Assembly: GCA_002778195.1 (NCBI GenBank)
Contig: PCDI01000007.1
Coordinates: forward strand, 605,127 to 669,126
Direction of reading: 5' to 3'
DNA: 64,000 bases
Source of the DNA: Raffaelea ambrosiae
Taxonomy: Eukaryota; Ascomycota; Sordariomycetes; Ophiostomatales; Ophiostomataceae
The translations under genes and the position numbers were made by a program. Positions 43,423 to 53,250 of this stretch are shown piece by piece (position 1 is the stretch's first letter; each line of letters begins with the position of its first letter). The notes beneath the pieces are model-generated. The model made no database searches and was not told the DNA's origin. It worked only from the letters and a program-made list of their open reading frames with translations.

Positions 43423-44096
43423 ATGTCTGGACAAGCTCTTGCATCGCTCGACGTGCGTCACCACACTTTTCTCAACGCTTCTCATAGGCAACCATGCACT
43501 TCTCTCTGTGTTCGAACTAACCTCGGGGCCGCACCAGGACTCCATCGTCGGTCGTCTCCCTTCCCACGCCCAGACGCTCTTCGCTGCCAAGACGGCCAAG
43601 GGCCTCACCTTTGAGGCCATCGCCCAGGCCCTCGGCCGCTCCGAGGTCGCCGTCGCCGCCATCTTCTACGGCCAGGCCACCGCGTCGGCCGAGGATGCCG
43701 AGACCCTGGCCTCGCTGCTGGGCCTGAATCCCGCCACGATCGCGCCGCAGATTGCCGCCGCGTTCCCGGACCGCGGCCGCGCGGGCCCCATGCCGCCTGT
43801 CGAGCCGCTGATCTACCGTCTGTACGAGATTGTGCAGAACTACGGCTACGCGTACAAGGCGGTGATCAACGAGAAGTTTGGCGACGGCATCATGAGCGCG
43901 ATTGCGTTCAGCACAAAGGTGGAGAAGGAGGTGGATGCGGACGGCGTGGCCTGGGTGAACATCAACCTGCGGGGGAAGTGGTAAGTCTTTGGTTCTCTCT
44001 TTCTCTCTCTCTCTCCTATGTTCTCTCTCCGTGTCTACTCTTGCCCCTGCATATGTTGTCTGGCTAACAAACAGGCTTCCGTTTACCCGATTCTGA
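43423..44096 (+). CDS. cyn1: cyanate hydratase (cyanase)
   Basis: Converts cyanate and bicarbonate to ammonia and CO2; cytosolic decamer in the known enzymes. I read three exons, 43423-43452, 43538-43980 and 44075-44096, giving about 164 residues. The 30-nt first exon encodes MSGQALASLD and the 22-nt last exon completes the C-terminus ..GKWLPFTRF; both are easy to miss. The catalytic residues are R104, E107 (IYRLYEIVQ) and S130 (GDGIMSAIAFS), equivalent to Arg96, Glu99 and Ser122 of the E. coli enzyme. An N-terminal helix-turn-helix-like domain (GLTFEAIAQALGRSEVAVAAIFYG) is typical of the family. Intron branch sites are GAACTAACC and GGCTAACA. No linked carbonic anhydrase gene is present. Confidence 0.95.
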
Positions 44097-45365
44097 ACTG
44101 CGGAGCAACAGTAGGGTCGCCTTGGAATCGATTCAGGTTTGGGTGGCTTTCAGGTAGAAGTAGCATAACATGCAAGGACCATGGCAGAAGCAACGAGAAA
44201 GAGAAAAAAAAGGTGCATTTTCTTACGATTGTTGTTGCCATGCACCCTCCCTTGGCGTGGAAATCGTGCAGGTCCCCCGCCTCCAGTGCTTTCGTGATGC
44301 TTCGTTTTGTGCCCGCTGACTCGTTCTCTGCGCCGACACTTGAGCAAGGGGGAAAACCCAGAGGAAATTTGCTCAATTTACAAACGAGAAAAGGGAGACA
44401 GAAAACGAATCTCGTTGGATCCTTTCCTTTGTCTTTGCCTTGTCAGAGACGACCGGTGACGGCCGGCAACCACAACAGGACATTGCGCAGGGCGTACGAG
44501 AACAAGATCAGAACAATGCTAAGAAGTGGAACAATAGCAACGCAACCACCCCTTCTCGCAAAGCCTCGCCTCTCTCGTGACAACCACTTCACCCACAGGG
44601 GTAAGAAGCTCGTAATATGTGATGTTCGATCTTGGCCTGTTTGCCACAATTTTCTTGAAACGACTGCTTCGGGGGTTTTTTGTTGTTGTTGCTTTTTTGG
44701 CTTCTTTATTCTCCCCGAGGAGAATCCCTTTCACGACAAGACAGTCAGAAACTCCCCAGCCTTCAAGGGGATCGCCAGATAGATTGCAAGATCCTGGTAC
44801 GAAACACGGTGCACACCGAAGACGGTGAAATGCGGCCGGTGGCGGAAGACGTGGGCATCGGACAAAGCCTGTAATATTGTTGTCTCGTGTGGTCCCATTG
44901 GTGTGCTGTGTGTGTGTTGTCCCGGGGGACGCAGGTGGGAACAATGATTGAAAGACGACAGGAATAGATGCGTCTCGAGGGACGTGCACGATGCTCTGCG
45001 CATTAGTGTCAGCCTGTTACGATTGTCCTCGATTAAGTGAATGGGACGACCTTTCCTCACACCCCCCCAACGGCCTCACCTGCCCGCCCCAGGCTTCGTC
45101 TGCCTTCTCCTCGCCCTTCTCGTTTCGGACAGCCCGCCTTTCTTTCCCCTCCTCTCCTCTGATCGAGTCTGTCTCTCGACCTGTCCAGTTTCAAGCATAA
45201 ATATCCAGCCTCTCCTCCGTCTTGGATCATCCTTTCTTTTTCTCTCTCTCTTCATCCCACAACACAATCACAAACGCAATCCCAAGACTCTTCTCATCCA
45301 ATCCAATCACACAACGCGCAATTTTCTCTCAAGAGAATCATTAAAAAAACCCCAATCCTTTCACA
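44097..45365. other. intergenic region, cyanase to orphan gene
   Basis: No gene is recognised. The last ~250 bp look like a strong fungal promoter and leader: CT-rich DNA, a TATA-like site, then a CA/AT-rich stretch before the ATG of the orphan gene. Confidence 0.6.
45196..45204 (+). promoter_or_regulatory. TATA-like element of the orphan gene
   Basis: CATAAATAT, about 162 bp before the ATG at 45366, followed by a long CT-rich and then CA-rich leader. Confidence 0.5.
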
Positions 45366-46138
45366 ATGGACTCCATCACCAAGGTCGCTGTCTCTGCCTC
45401 CCTCGGCCAGCAATCGCTCGGCTACATCGGCGGCTGCACGTTCATGTAAGTTGTCCTGACAGAAGGCGACTTGTGTGATTCCTGAGAAAGGGACATCTCC
45501 TTAAGATCTGGAGACAAAATAAGGGTGCGTGAAAGGGTTCTTCTGCTCCCCCAAATGGTTTTCTTTTCCCTGTTTTCTGCCTCCCATCCTTCCTGCACAG
45601 CGGAATTCTTCTAACACAGGCCACTACGACCAGTCAACCCAACACTCCAAAGACCTGTGAGAAGAAAAAACCCGCAGCAGACGAGAAGACGACAAACGAC
45701 ACAACCACTGTTCAGCAGCCCGCGGCGAAAGCTGTGAGAAAGCCCAAGACATCAACTGTTGGCCAGTCGGTGAAGCTCCCTGTCATCGATCCTGACAACA
45801 CGATCAAAGTGCACATCGCGACAAACGCGCAAGGTTTGCCCGTGCCCATTGCACCACCGACAGCTCTGCGTCTGCGGATTGTTTACAACAGCAACAACAA
45901 CATCAACACGTCGTCTTGTAACTCGGCTCCTCGGCTCTTCTACCCGCCTACGCCAGCTCTTGAGCCAGCTCCTCCAACACCTGCTGCGGTTTCCGATGCG
46001 GTGCCTGCTGCCCAACCTTCTTCTCCTCCGCCCTCTTCGTTGCCCTCTTCCTCTGGATCTTTCGGGATGAACATAGCCAGAAAACTCAAGCGCACTTCCC
46101 ATCCTATGTTTGCTCCCTTTTTCTCGATATCACACTGA
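45366..46138 (+). CDS. orphan two-exon protein of unknown function
   Basis: Not recognised. The best model is 45366-45445 joined to 45601-46138, about 205 residues, with donor GTAAGT and acceptor CTGCACAG. The start ATG sits in the favourable context TCACAATGG after a leader typical of highly expressed fungal genes. Exon 1 encodes MDSITKVAVSASLGQQSLG and YIGGCTF; exon 2 begins GILLTQATTTSQPNTP, then a Lys/Thr-rich stretch, a more ordered segment VGQSVKLPVIDPDNTIKVHI, a Pro/Ser-rich stretch and a basic end (ARKLKRTSHPMFAPFF). There is no transmembrane segment, and the N-terminus is not a clear signal peptide. An alternative acceptor at 45619 meets a stop within about 45 codons. Exon 1 alone, with the intron retained, would give a 27-residue peptide. 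Confidence 0.5.
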
Positions 46139-46828
46139 ATGCCACCCACCTTCTGCCACGACTCTTACGAACGCCTTTTGCCTTGTTTTCTTTTGTTTTT
46201 TTCTTTTAATGTCTGGATGAGTTTCCTCTTCCCATAGTTTTGGTGGGAGAGGGGGATGATTCTCGACAGGGCGTGGTCTTTTGCTAGAGGCACTTGTTCT
46301 TTCCAACACACTCCGGCAAAGTCTTCCCCCTTTTTTTTTTCACAGGATACTTTCAGTGTTGAAAAAAAAAGGGGGAAAATGTCGTTCTTTCGATTCTTTC
46401 GATGCGGTTATCTTTCCCAGTCTATGCCTGCCTCTTCTTCTTCCGAGAACTGGAGACATGCACAGCTGAGAATGAATGGTCCATCACAATGTATAATCAC
46501 GACCTGCCTTGCATTCTACTGGACGGCGGGTACTTGTATTTTTTGGATCTCTTTTTTCTGAGTGGTCCAAACTTTGTCCAGGGGTGAGACAATATGTATT
46601 TTGGAAAAGAACTTTGGAGGAGATGGACACAAAAACACTTTTTCGGGGCGCCATAGTTGTAGACCATTCAATTTGAATAGAAAGCAGATGGTACCCTGAA
46701 CCTTGATTTCTTCCAATCTCGTGATAAAATCTCTTGTGAAGTAAAAACCCCTAGAAACACAAAAAAAAAAAAAAATACAAAAAAAAACACGGAACTATAC
46801 GACAGAAAACTCCTGCTGGTCTTCTCTC
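46139..46828. other. convergent intergenic region, orphan gene / ABM-fold protein
   Basis: 3' regions with T and A homopolymers (A runs near 46760-46790). No gene is seen. Confidence 0.65.
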
Positions 46829-47512
46829 CTAACGATGAAGCCACCCTTTGCCGTTCTCGACATACCCCCGCTGCTCGATCCGCGCAATGTCGTCCTCCTT
46901 GCCCGCCTTCCAAAACCCCAGAACTGTCGGCAGGCGGTTCGTCGCGTCCAGCGCGGCTTGGTCTCGGTACCGCCCCAGGATGCGTGCGTCCGTGTCGTTG
47001 TCCAGACAGGCGAACGCCATCCAGGTCAGGACGCCGGCGCCCTTGGTCGTCGTCACCTCGTCCGCCAGGGTCGACAGCCGAGCCAGTACTTTGTCGCGGG
47101 CGGCGGCGGACGTGCACACAATCTTGGTGTCGTGGATGATGCCGCAGGGGCGGCGGTCGCCCAGCACATCGATCGAGCCGCCGACGAGAGCATAGTGCTG
47201 GAGGTCGAAGCCGGTGGTCATGGCGGGCATGGCTTTGGGGATAAAGGCCTGCATGGCGGGCGAGGTGAAATGGGTCTGGTAGAGGCCGTCACGGTTGTCG
47301 TAGACCTCGAACGCAAACATGAGCGTGGTGTTGGCGATGTCATTGGCGTAGTCAAAGGGAATGCCAAAGTAGTAGGTCTGGGTGGACGTTTCCTGGCCGT
47401 AGACATAGACGGCGAGCTCGTCGTAGGCGGCCTGCCACGCATCGTACTGCCCGGGGACAAAGTTGACAAAGGCGAACAAGTAGAACTTGTCATCGGCCGT
47501 TTTGTAGCCCAT
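46829..47512 (-). CDS. ABM-type dimeric alpha/beta-barrel protein, possible monooxygenase
   Basis: A single exon of 227 residues, with the ATG at 47512 chosen over an earlier in-frame ATG that would add a Tyr/His-rich extension of unlikely composition. Two ferredoxin-like halves are visible: residues ~8-100 (KFYLFAFVNFVPGQYDAWQAAYDELAVYV..MFAFEVYDNRDGLYQTHFTSPAMQAFI) and ~120-220 (TKIVCTSAAARDKVLARLSTLADEV..LTWMAFACLDNDTDARILGRYRDQAALDATNRLPTV). This tandem arrangement is that of fungal antibiotic-biosynthesis-monooxygenase-like proteins. These act on quinones or aromatic polyketides, or in some cases have no known reaction, so the enzyme activity is inferred. The nearest gene on the same strand is the MFS pump 0.76 kb upstream. 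Confidence 0.75.
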   Translation of the reverse strand: MGYKTADDKFYLFAFVNFVPGQYDAWQAAYDELAVYVYGQETSTQTYYFGIPFDYANDIANTTLMFAFEVYDNRDGLYQTHFTSPAMQAFIPKAMPAMTTGFDLQHYALVGGSIDVLGDRRPCGIIHDTKIVCTSAAARDKVLARLSTLADEVTTTKGAGVLTWMAFACLDNDTDARILGRYRDQAALDATNRLPTVLGFWKAGKEDDIARIEQRGYVENGKGWLHR

Positions 47513-48275
47513 AGTGCGTCTGTGTGCGTGTGTGTGATATGATGAATACCCTATGTTGTGTTGGATCCTTGAATAAGGGGGCTGCCACACTATGTGGTTT
47601 TATGCGTAGACTACGAGCTATCTGAGTAGCCAAGGTTCTATGGCATTTATATATGAACATCATATGAGTAGCTCACATTTCCAACTTCCAATCGGTATCG
47701 AGATCCGGAAAGCTTGAACCATCCTTTTTGAATAGAATCCATTTAGAGTAACGGACCTGCCTTGGCGAGCTGTTAGCTTGGTGTACCCAGGTTCCTGTGA
47801 TTAGGTCAAGGTCGGAGAGGGGGGGGGGGGGGGGGGGGGGGTGGATGGTGGGAGGAAGTTGGAGAAAGTGCGGAGAGCTTCTTTCCACGGGTGTGGGATT
47901 GGCCAACCTTCCTTCTCGGTTCGGGTTATCCGAAAGAAAGGATACAGCTGTTGGGTCTGCAGGAGATGGCCAAACGTGCGCAGAAATGGACATTGACCTC
48001 TAAGAGCTGTTTACACAGGTGCACGAACCACGAGAAAATATGAGATAAGCGAGCGAAGATGCCCACTGCCCAGTGCTACGCAGTGCAACAGTCGAGCAGA
48101 TCATAATCACTATGTAGGACAGAAGTAAAGAGAGTAGGAGAGTAGCTAATTTGTGTAAGGATTATTGAAACGGAAGCTGGGACTCTTTTTCGCATCCAAC
48201 AAGAACGACCAAGAACAAAGCCGAAAACAACAAGAAATTAAGCCCATTACCAACAAAACCTGTTCTGTTGGGCTC
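47513..48275. other. intergenic region, ABM-fold protein / MFS transporter
   Basis: Upstream region of the ABM-type gene and 3' region of the MFS gene; it contains a 23-base G run. No gene is seen. Confidence 0.65.
47819..47841. repeat. G homopolymer, 23 bases
   Basis: The longest single-base run noticed in the window, about 310 bp upstream of the ABM-type gene. Its true length is uncertain because such runs are hard to sequence. Confidence 0.85.
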
Positions 48276-50357
48276 TTAATGGAACCTGTTCTTCTCCGCG
48301 TTCACGTCGTTCTCCAGGTAAATCTCAATCTTGTTGTTCATCTTCTTGCCAATGTCGTTGCAGCAGAGGCAGGCTGGGTCGCACTGTTAGTCGGACGTCC
48401 AGATCCCACAAAACGCATCACTACAAACCCAATGAATCTGGAAGGGAGAGGAAGACGTACCAATGATGGCCACAATGCCAAAGGACAGCGACGACAGCGC
48501 CGTCGTCCGCAGCCCGACCACGTAGCTCTCCTGGAACGCCTTGCTGGCGGCCGTCAGGACCGCCGTCGTGATCCCCGGCACCTGCTCCAGCGCGGTCGTG
48601 CCCACGGGCAGAGCCGCCAGGAGGGCCGGCACCGACGACTCGGGCAGGCCGGCGGCCACGGCCGCCGGCGGCACCAGCTTGGCCATGGACGTGCCCTGCA
48701 CGTTGGTCAGGATGGTGGTGTACACGGCAATGGCGACGGCGCCGCCGGCAAAGCGCGACACGCCGCCCAGGCCGCCGGCAATGCCGAGCTCGACCTGGTC
48801 GGTGCCAAACTGCACAAAGGCAATCGACAGGTACTGCGCCCAGCCGAAGCCGATCTGCTCGATGAAGACGAGGGCGATCACCAGCCCCTTGCGCTCCGGC
48901 CGGCCCAGCGCCAGCAGCGCGCCAAACACGACCATGACGGTGACCGACGCCGTCAGGGTCCAGCGCCAGTGGCCGATGCGGGTGCCCAGCACGGACAACA
49001 AAAAGGCGCCGAAGCAGAGGCCCAGGTTGGCGGGCAGGGTGAGGACGACCTGGTCGCGGAAGGTGGTGTGGGCGTCGGTGAAGAAGACGTTGATCATGGT
49101 CGGGTAGATGACGTTGATGGCATAGTAGAACATGGTGACGACAAAGGCGGCGACAAAGGGGGCGGTGAGGTCGCGGCCGCGGCCCTGGGTGAAGACGCGC
49201 GTGGGCGTGAGCGGCTGCCGCAGCGGCACAAACGTCTCGTACAGGGCAAAGACGACGAGCGTGCCGAGGCCCGACACCAGCGTGCCGACCACCTTGGGGT
49301 CGCGGGCCGGCAGCGTGGTGGTGTAGACGATGCCGGTCAGGGTCAGCGTGGCGGCGATGGTGAAGAGGAGGGCACCGCCGTAGTCGAGCTCGCGGACGGC
49401 CTGGCGGAAAGGCAGGCCGCGGGGATGGGCCGGCGGGAAGTAGTAGAGGTAGAGGCCGAGGAAGGAGAAGAAGGCGGCGATGGCCGGGCCGTAGAAGATC
49501 CAGCGCCACTAGCGAGACGGTCAGTCGGGTGCGGGATGGACGGAGGAGAAAAGCAGGGGGGGGGGAGGGGGGGGATGTCCTTGACGACTCACCGCATCGC
49601 CATGGACAGCAGAAAAGCGGCCGGCCACCGGCCCGACCACCACGGCGAACAGCACAAACAGATCGGCAATGACAATGGAGATGTGCCGCCACTTGTTGGG
49701 CAGCAGCTCGGGAAGCGCAAAGGCGGCCAGCTGGGCATTGCCGGCGCCGAACCCCGTGATGGCCATGGCCGCGTAGAGCGTGCTGTTGCTCTTGGCCGAG
49801 CCGCCGATGATCAGCCCCACAAAGAGCATCACGTTGCCGCCGGTGATGAACCAGCGCCGGCCAAAGAGATCACTGTTGGCTAGGGTGTGTTAGAGTCACC
49901 AACAAAGCGAGGCTGGAAGGAAAGGGGTCTTGTCGTTTTCGGCCGATGTGGCATACTGCCTGGACTTGCCTCCGCAGATCATAAACGCAATCGTAATGGT
50001 CACCAGGTAGATGGACACAAACCAGGCCGACGCGCTGGCATCGCCCATCTCGGTCGCCACCACACTGGCACAGGCACTCAGAGCGGGCACAATCCAGAAC
50101 GAGATGCCGTAGCTCGCCGACAGAATGAACACGACAATCCATGTCTTGAACGTGACATCGTAGTCCTCGTCATTCTCGGGAATGTAACCGGCCGTCGAGC
50201 TTTTGTTGTTGCTGCTGCTGCTCTTCGCTGCCTGCCGCTCTGGGTCCTCGCTGCGCTCGACCGCAGCCTTTTCGCTGTCAGTGTTGATGGCAAGCTCGGA
50301 CGAGGCGTGCTCAGACGTCTGCTGTTGCTGGTTTTCGGTCATTGTGGTAGCTGCCAT
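48276..50357 (-). CDS. MFS transporter, TRI12/DHA2-type efflux pump
   Basis: Proton-driven drug, toxin or siderophore transporter of the plasma membrane. I read four exons on the minus strand: 50357-49970, 49879-49593, 49508-48461 and 48373-48276, giving about 606 residues, the usual size for 14-helix DHA2 proteins. The hydrophilic N-terminus (about 75 residues) is Ser/Gln-rich. Helix 1 starts at TWIVVFILSASYGISFW, and motif A is GANSDLFGRR. The C-terminus LCCNDIGKKMNNKIEIYLENDV matches the tail I remember for fungal siderophore/TRI12-type carriers. Intron 1 has a GC donor (GCAAGT, 49964-49969): only this joint restores ICGANSDLFGRR. For the last intron the acceptor at 48374 (CCCAG) is chosen over an upstream AG because it restores the conserved tail. 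The substrate is unknown. Confidence 0.88.
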
Positions 50358-51586
50358 TGTTCTGCCGGGTCTTGCCCCCTTATCTGTCCTCTCTGTTCTC
50401 TGTATTCTAAGTCTTGGGTGTCTTGCTGCGGGTATCTTTGAATATGGGAGGAGGAGGGGCGTGAGGAGCAAAAAGACACGCAAAAAGACACGCAAAAAAA
50501 AGGAACAGGAACAGATCTGTCGAGAAACGAGACGGGATATATGAGCTTCCCCCCCGGGTCGTGGACAGGCTGACGTATAAGTGGGATCGTGATCAGCGAA
50601 AAGCCCCAGCTTCGTGAACCGGTCTGGGGAGGGACTCCACACAGCCGATCAGAAGGAGGACGGGGAAAAAGCAACACACGCACAGAGACTCTAAGACAAG
50701 CCAGTCAGGTCATGCCAATCGGCTCCGATATGTTTGTGGCTTTGGATTCCGTTTCCCGGCGCCAAATTGAATATCCTCGTCAGCCCTTTGCCGGTCACGA
50801 AGAGCTCCTCTTTTCAAGGTTGTGACGACTTTACTGAGCTTACGAAAGACGAGACAAAGAGTAAACAGAAACACATTCTCTGTTCCTTTTCACAAAGATT
50901 TTGTACTCGTATTTTTATTTTGCTTTCGTCCTTCATTGATACAACCCTGGGCTTACAAATACTTACCGTTTCTGCTGTACACCTGTGCCGTATGCAAGGG
51001 ATGCATATTTGTGTTTTGGAGATTGGCAAGGCTCCGGAAAACAATAACCAGGCGACGAAAAAGGGCGTCTGTGCGGGGGAAGGTCACACCCCATCCACAG
51101 TGAGGCCTGGCAATCAACGAGTCACAGCAAGCTTTGCTGTCTGGCACCAATTGACCTTTGCCAAGAATGATTCATGGCCCGATGGCCAACACATCCAACA
51201 TCGTCTGCCGTGCCGAGAGTCGGGAAAAGGAAAGATGGTACGAGTGTTGCATGCTCTTCGAGACCCAGCCGCTAGCTGTTGACTGGGGGCTGAATATTGC
51301 AACGGAAACATGCCGTTCCCATGTTCTCTCTAGGGAATAAATCTAGGGAGTACTGCGCCAGACGCGTTTATGGGAGGAAGATTCAGAAGAATCGAGACTG
51401 AAATCAAGAGTTGGAGACTGGAGACAGCCATGCGAGCTCGTTCATCAGCAGCTAGAGTGGTTAGTAAAAGCCAAACAGGATGAGAACCCCGTCAAAAGAA
51501 CCAGATACGAGAGCCATGAGATCCAAATGAGATCTTTGAGACAAGATTTGGTGCCTGAAATATCCGAAGAGAGACACAAAACAGGC

Positions 51587-51592
51587 CACGTG
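51587..51592 (+). promoter_or_regulatory. E-box CACGTG upstream of Ebp2
   Basis: CCACGTGC context, 226 bp before the Ebp2 ATG. Confidence 0.45.
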
Positions 51593-51687
51593 CTTACTCA
51601 GCAGCCACACAACCATGTGGCGTTACCAGATCGGGAAGGCGGTCAAGGACCCTTGATCCACGTCTCAAGCAAAGTACGGCAGAAAAA

Positions 51688-51697
51688 GAAAAATTTC
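51688..51697 (+). promoter_or_regulatory. RRPE-like element
   Basis: GAAAAATTTC, close to the yeast ribosomal RNA processing element (TGAAAAATTT), 121 bp before the Ebp2 ATG. Ebp2 is a ribosome-biogenesis gene, so the placement fits. Confidence 0.4.
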
Positions 51698-51817
51698 TGG
51701 ATTTCGTCCATAAAAATTTAGAGGCAGGCGCAACAGAGAAAATCGCTGATTGCAACCGTGCTTGCGAACCGCACAACCTACGAGTACGACTTTTGCAACA
51801 ACCCACACACCACAACC

Positions 51818-53250
51818 ATGGGCAGAAGCAAGCTTCGTGCCGCACTGGCGGCCGAGAAGGGAACCAACATCCAGGTTCTGAAACAAAAGAAAAAGTTCAA
51901 GCTCCGGCAAAAGAGTCGGGCCAAGCTTGAGGCACGAGCTGCAGGCGACGACGACAGCGACGATGACGACGAGCACAAGGAAGACAAGGAAGACGGCGAG
52001 GAGTGGGAGGACGAAGATGAGGAGGAGGACGACGACGAAAGCGATGAGGAGGAACATGGTGTAAGTCCCACATTTTGCAAAGTCAATTGCTTCTGAGGCG
52101 TACCGACAAAGAAAAGAGTGGCCCGGACTGACCATTGCCCTTTTTTTTTGGTTTTCCTTTGCTGCAGGCCGATCTCATTGCGGCCATAGACGACTCGGAC
52201 GAATCCGATTCAGAAGTCGAGATGGAGGCCAAGATTGAGCGGACAACCAAGACGAAACCAGCACGGAAAACCAAGGCCAAGGGTGAAGCCGAGGAGGAGG
52301 AGGAGGGGGGGGAGGATGACGATGAAGACGACGAAGACGACGAAGAGGAGGACGAGGAGGACGAGGAGGACGGCGAAGTTAACTGGTCCGACCTCGACGA
52401 GGAAGACCGCGCCGACCTGGTCGTCCGCACGCGCCAGACCATCAACAACAAGCAGGCCCTCACTGCGGCCCTCGCGCGCATCCGCCTGCCGCGCGCCGCC
52501 ACGGGCGATGCGTCTGTGCCGTTCAGCGTGCACCAGAGTGTGGTGTCGGCCGAGCCGACGGCTGATGCCATCCCGGACATCCAGGACGACGTGGTCCGCG
52601 AGAAGGAGATGTACCGGCAGAGCCTCGAGGCGGTGGTGGCGGCGCGGTCGCTCCTGCGGGCGGAGGGTGGCAAGGGCGGCGTGCCGTTTACGCGGCCCAA
52701 CGACTACTTTGCCGAGATGGTCAAGGACGACGGACACATGGACAAGGTCAAGGCGAAGCTGATCGAGGCGGCCACGGCCCAGAAAGCCTCGGCCGAGGCC
52801 AAGCGGCAGCGCGAGCTCAAAAAGTTTGGCAAGCAGGTGCAGCAACAGAAGCTGCAGGAGCGGGCCAAGGCCAAGAAGGAGACGCTGAACAAGATCCAGC
52901 AGCTCAAGAAGCGGCGGCAGGAGAACGGCGGCGCGCAGACTACCAACGAGGCGTCGGATCTGTTTGACGTGGCCGTCGAGAACGAGATTGCTACGGGCAG
53001 CAAGCGCAAGGCCTCGGGGACGACCTTCTCCAGGGGTTCTGGCTCGCGGGATAGCAGTGGCGGCCCCGGCGCGAAACGCCAAAAGAAGAACGACAAGTAC
53101 GGATTTGGCGGCAAGAAAAAGTACGCCAAGTCGGGCGATGCCCTGTCGTCGGGCGACCTGAGCGGGTTCAACGGGCGGCGGCCGGTGAAGAAGGCCAGCA
53201 CGAAGCCGCTGCGGCCGGGCAAGGCAAGACGGCAAGCCGGCCGGCGGTAA
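51818..53250 (+). CDS. ebp2: rRNA-processing protein Ebp2
   Basis: Nucleolar 60S assembly factor needed for 27S pre-rRNA processing. I read two exons, 51818-52060 and 52168-53250, giving about 441 residues. The N-terminus MGRSKLRAALAAEKG is followed by a basic segment and two acidic tracts (for example GEEWEDEDEEEDDDESDEEE). The conserved Ebp2 domain covers about residues 195-390: IPDIQDDVVREKEMYRQSLEAV, then GVPFTRPNDYFAEMVKDDGHMDKVKAKL, the Lys-rich coiled coil KRQRELKKFGKQVQQQKL, and the end NDKYGFGGKKKYAKSGDALSS with SGFNGRRPVKK. It is highly charged throughout. The intron (107 bp) lies between the acidic tracts. Confidence 0.95.

Larger units (their letters stand above)
50358..51817. other. 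divergent intergenic region, MFS transporter / Ebp2
   Basis: This holds both promoters: TATA-like CATATATCC on the minus strand near 50534-50542 for the pump, and an E-box and RRPE-like site for Ebp2. A Yap1-type TTAGTAA is at 51461-51467. No gene is seen. Confidence 0.6.

Noticed and set aside
48165..49883. 572-codon plus-strand open frame
   Set aside because: Antisense to the MFS transporter; the Gly/Arg/His/Gln-rich translation is typical of a GC-rich shadow frame.
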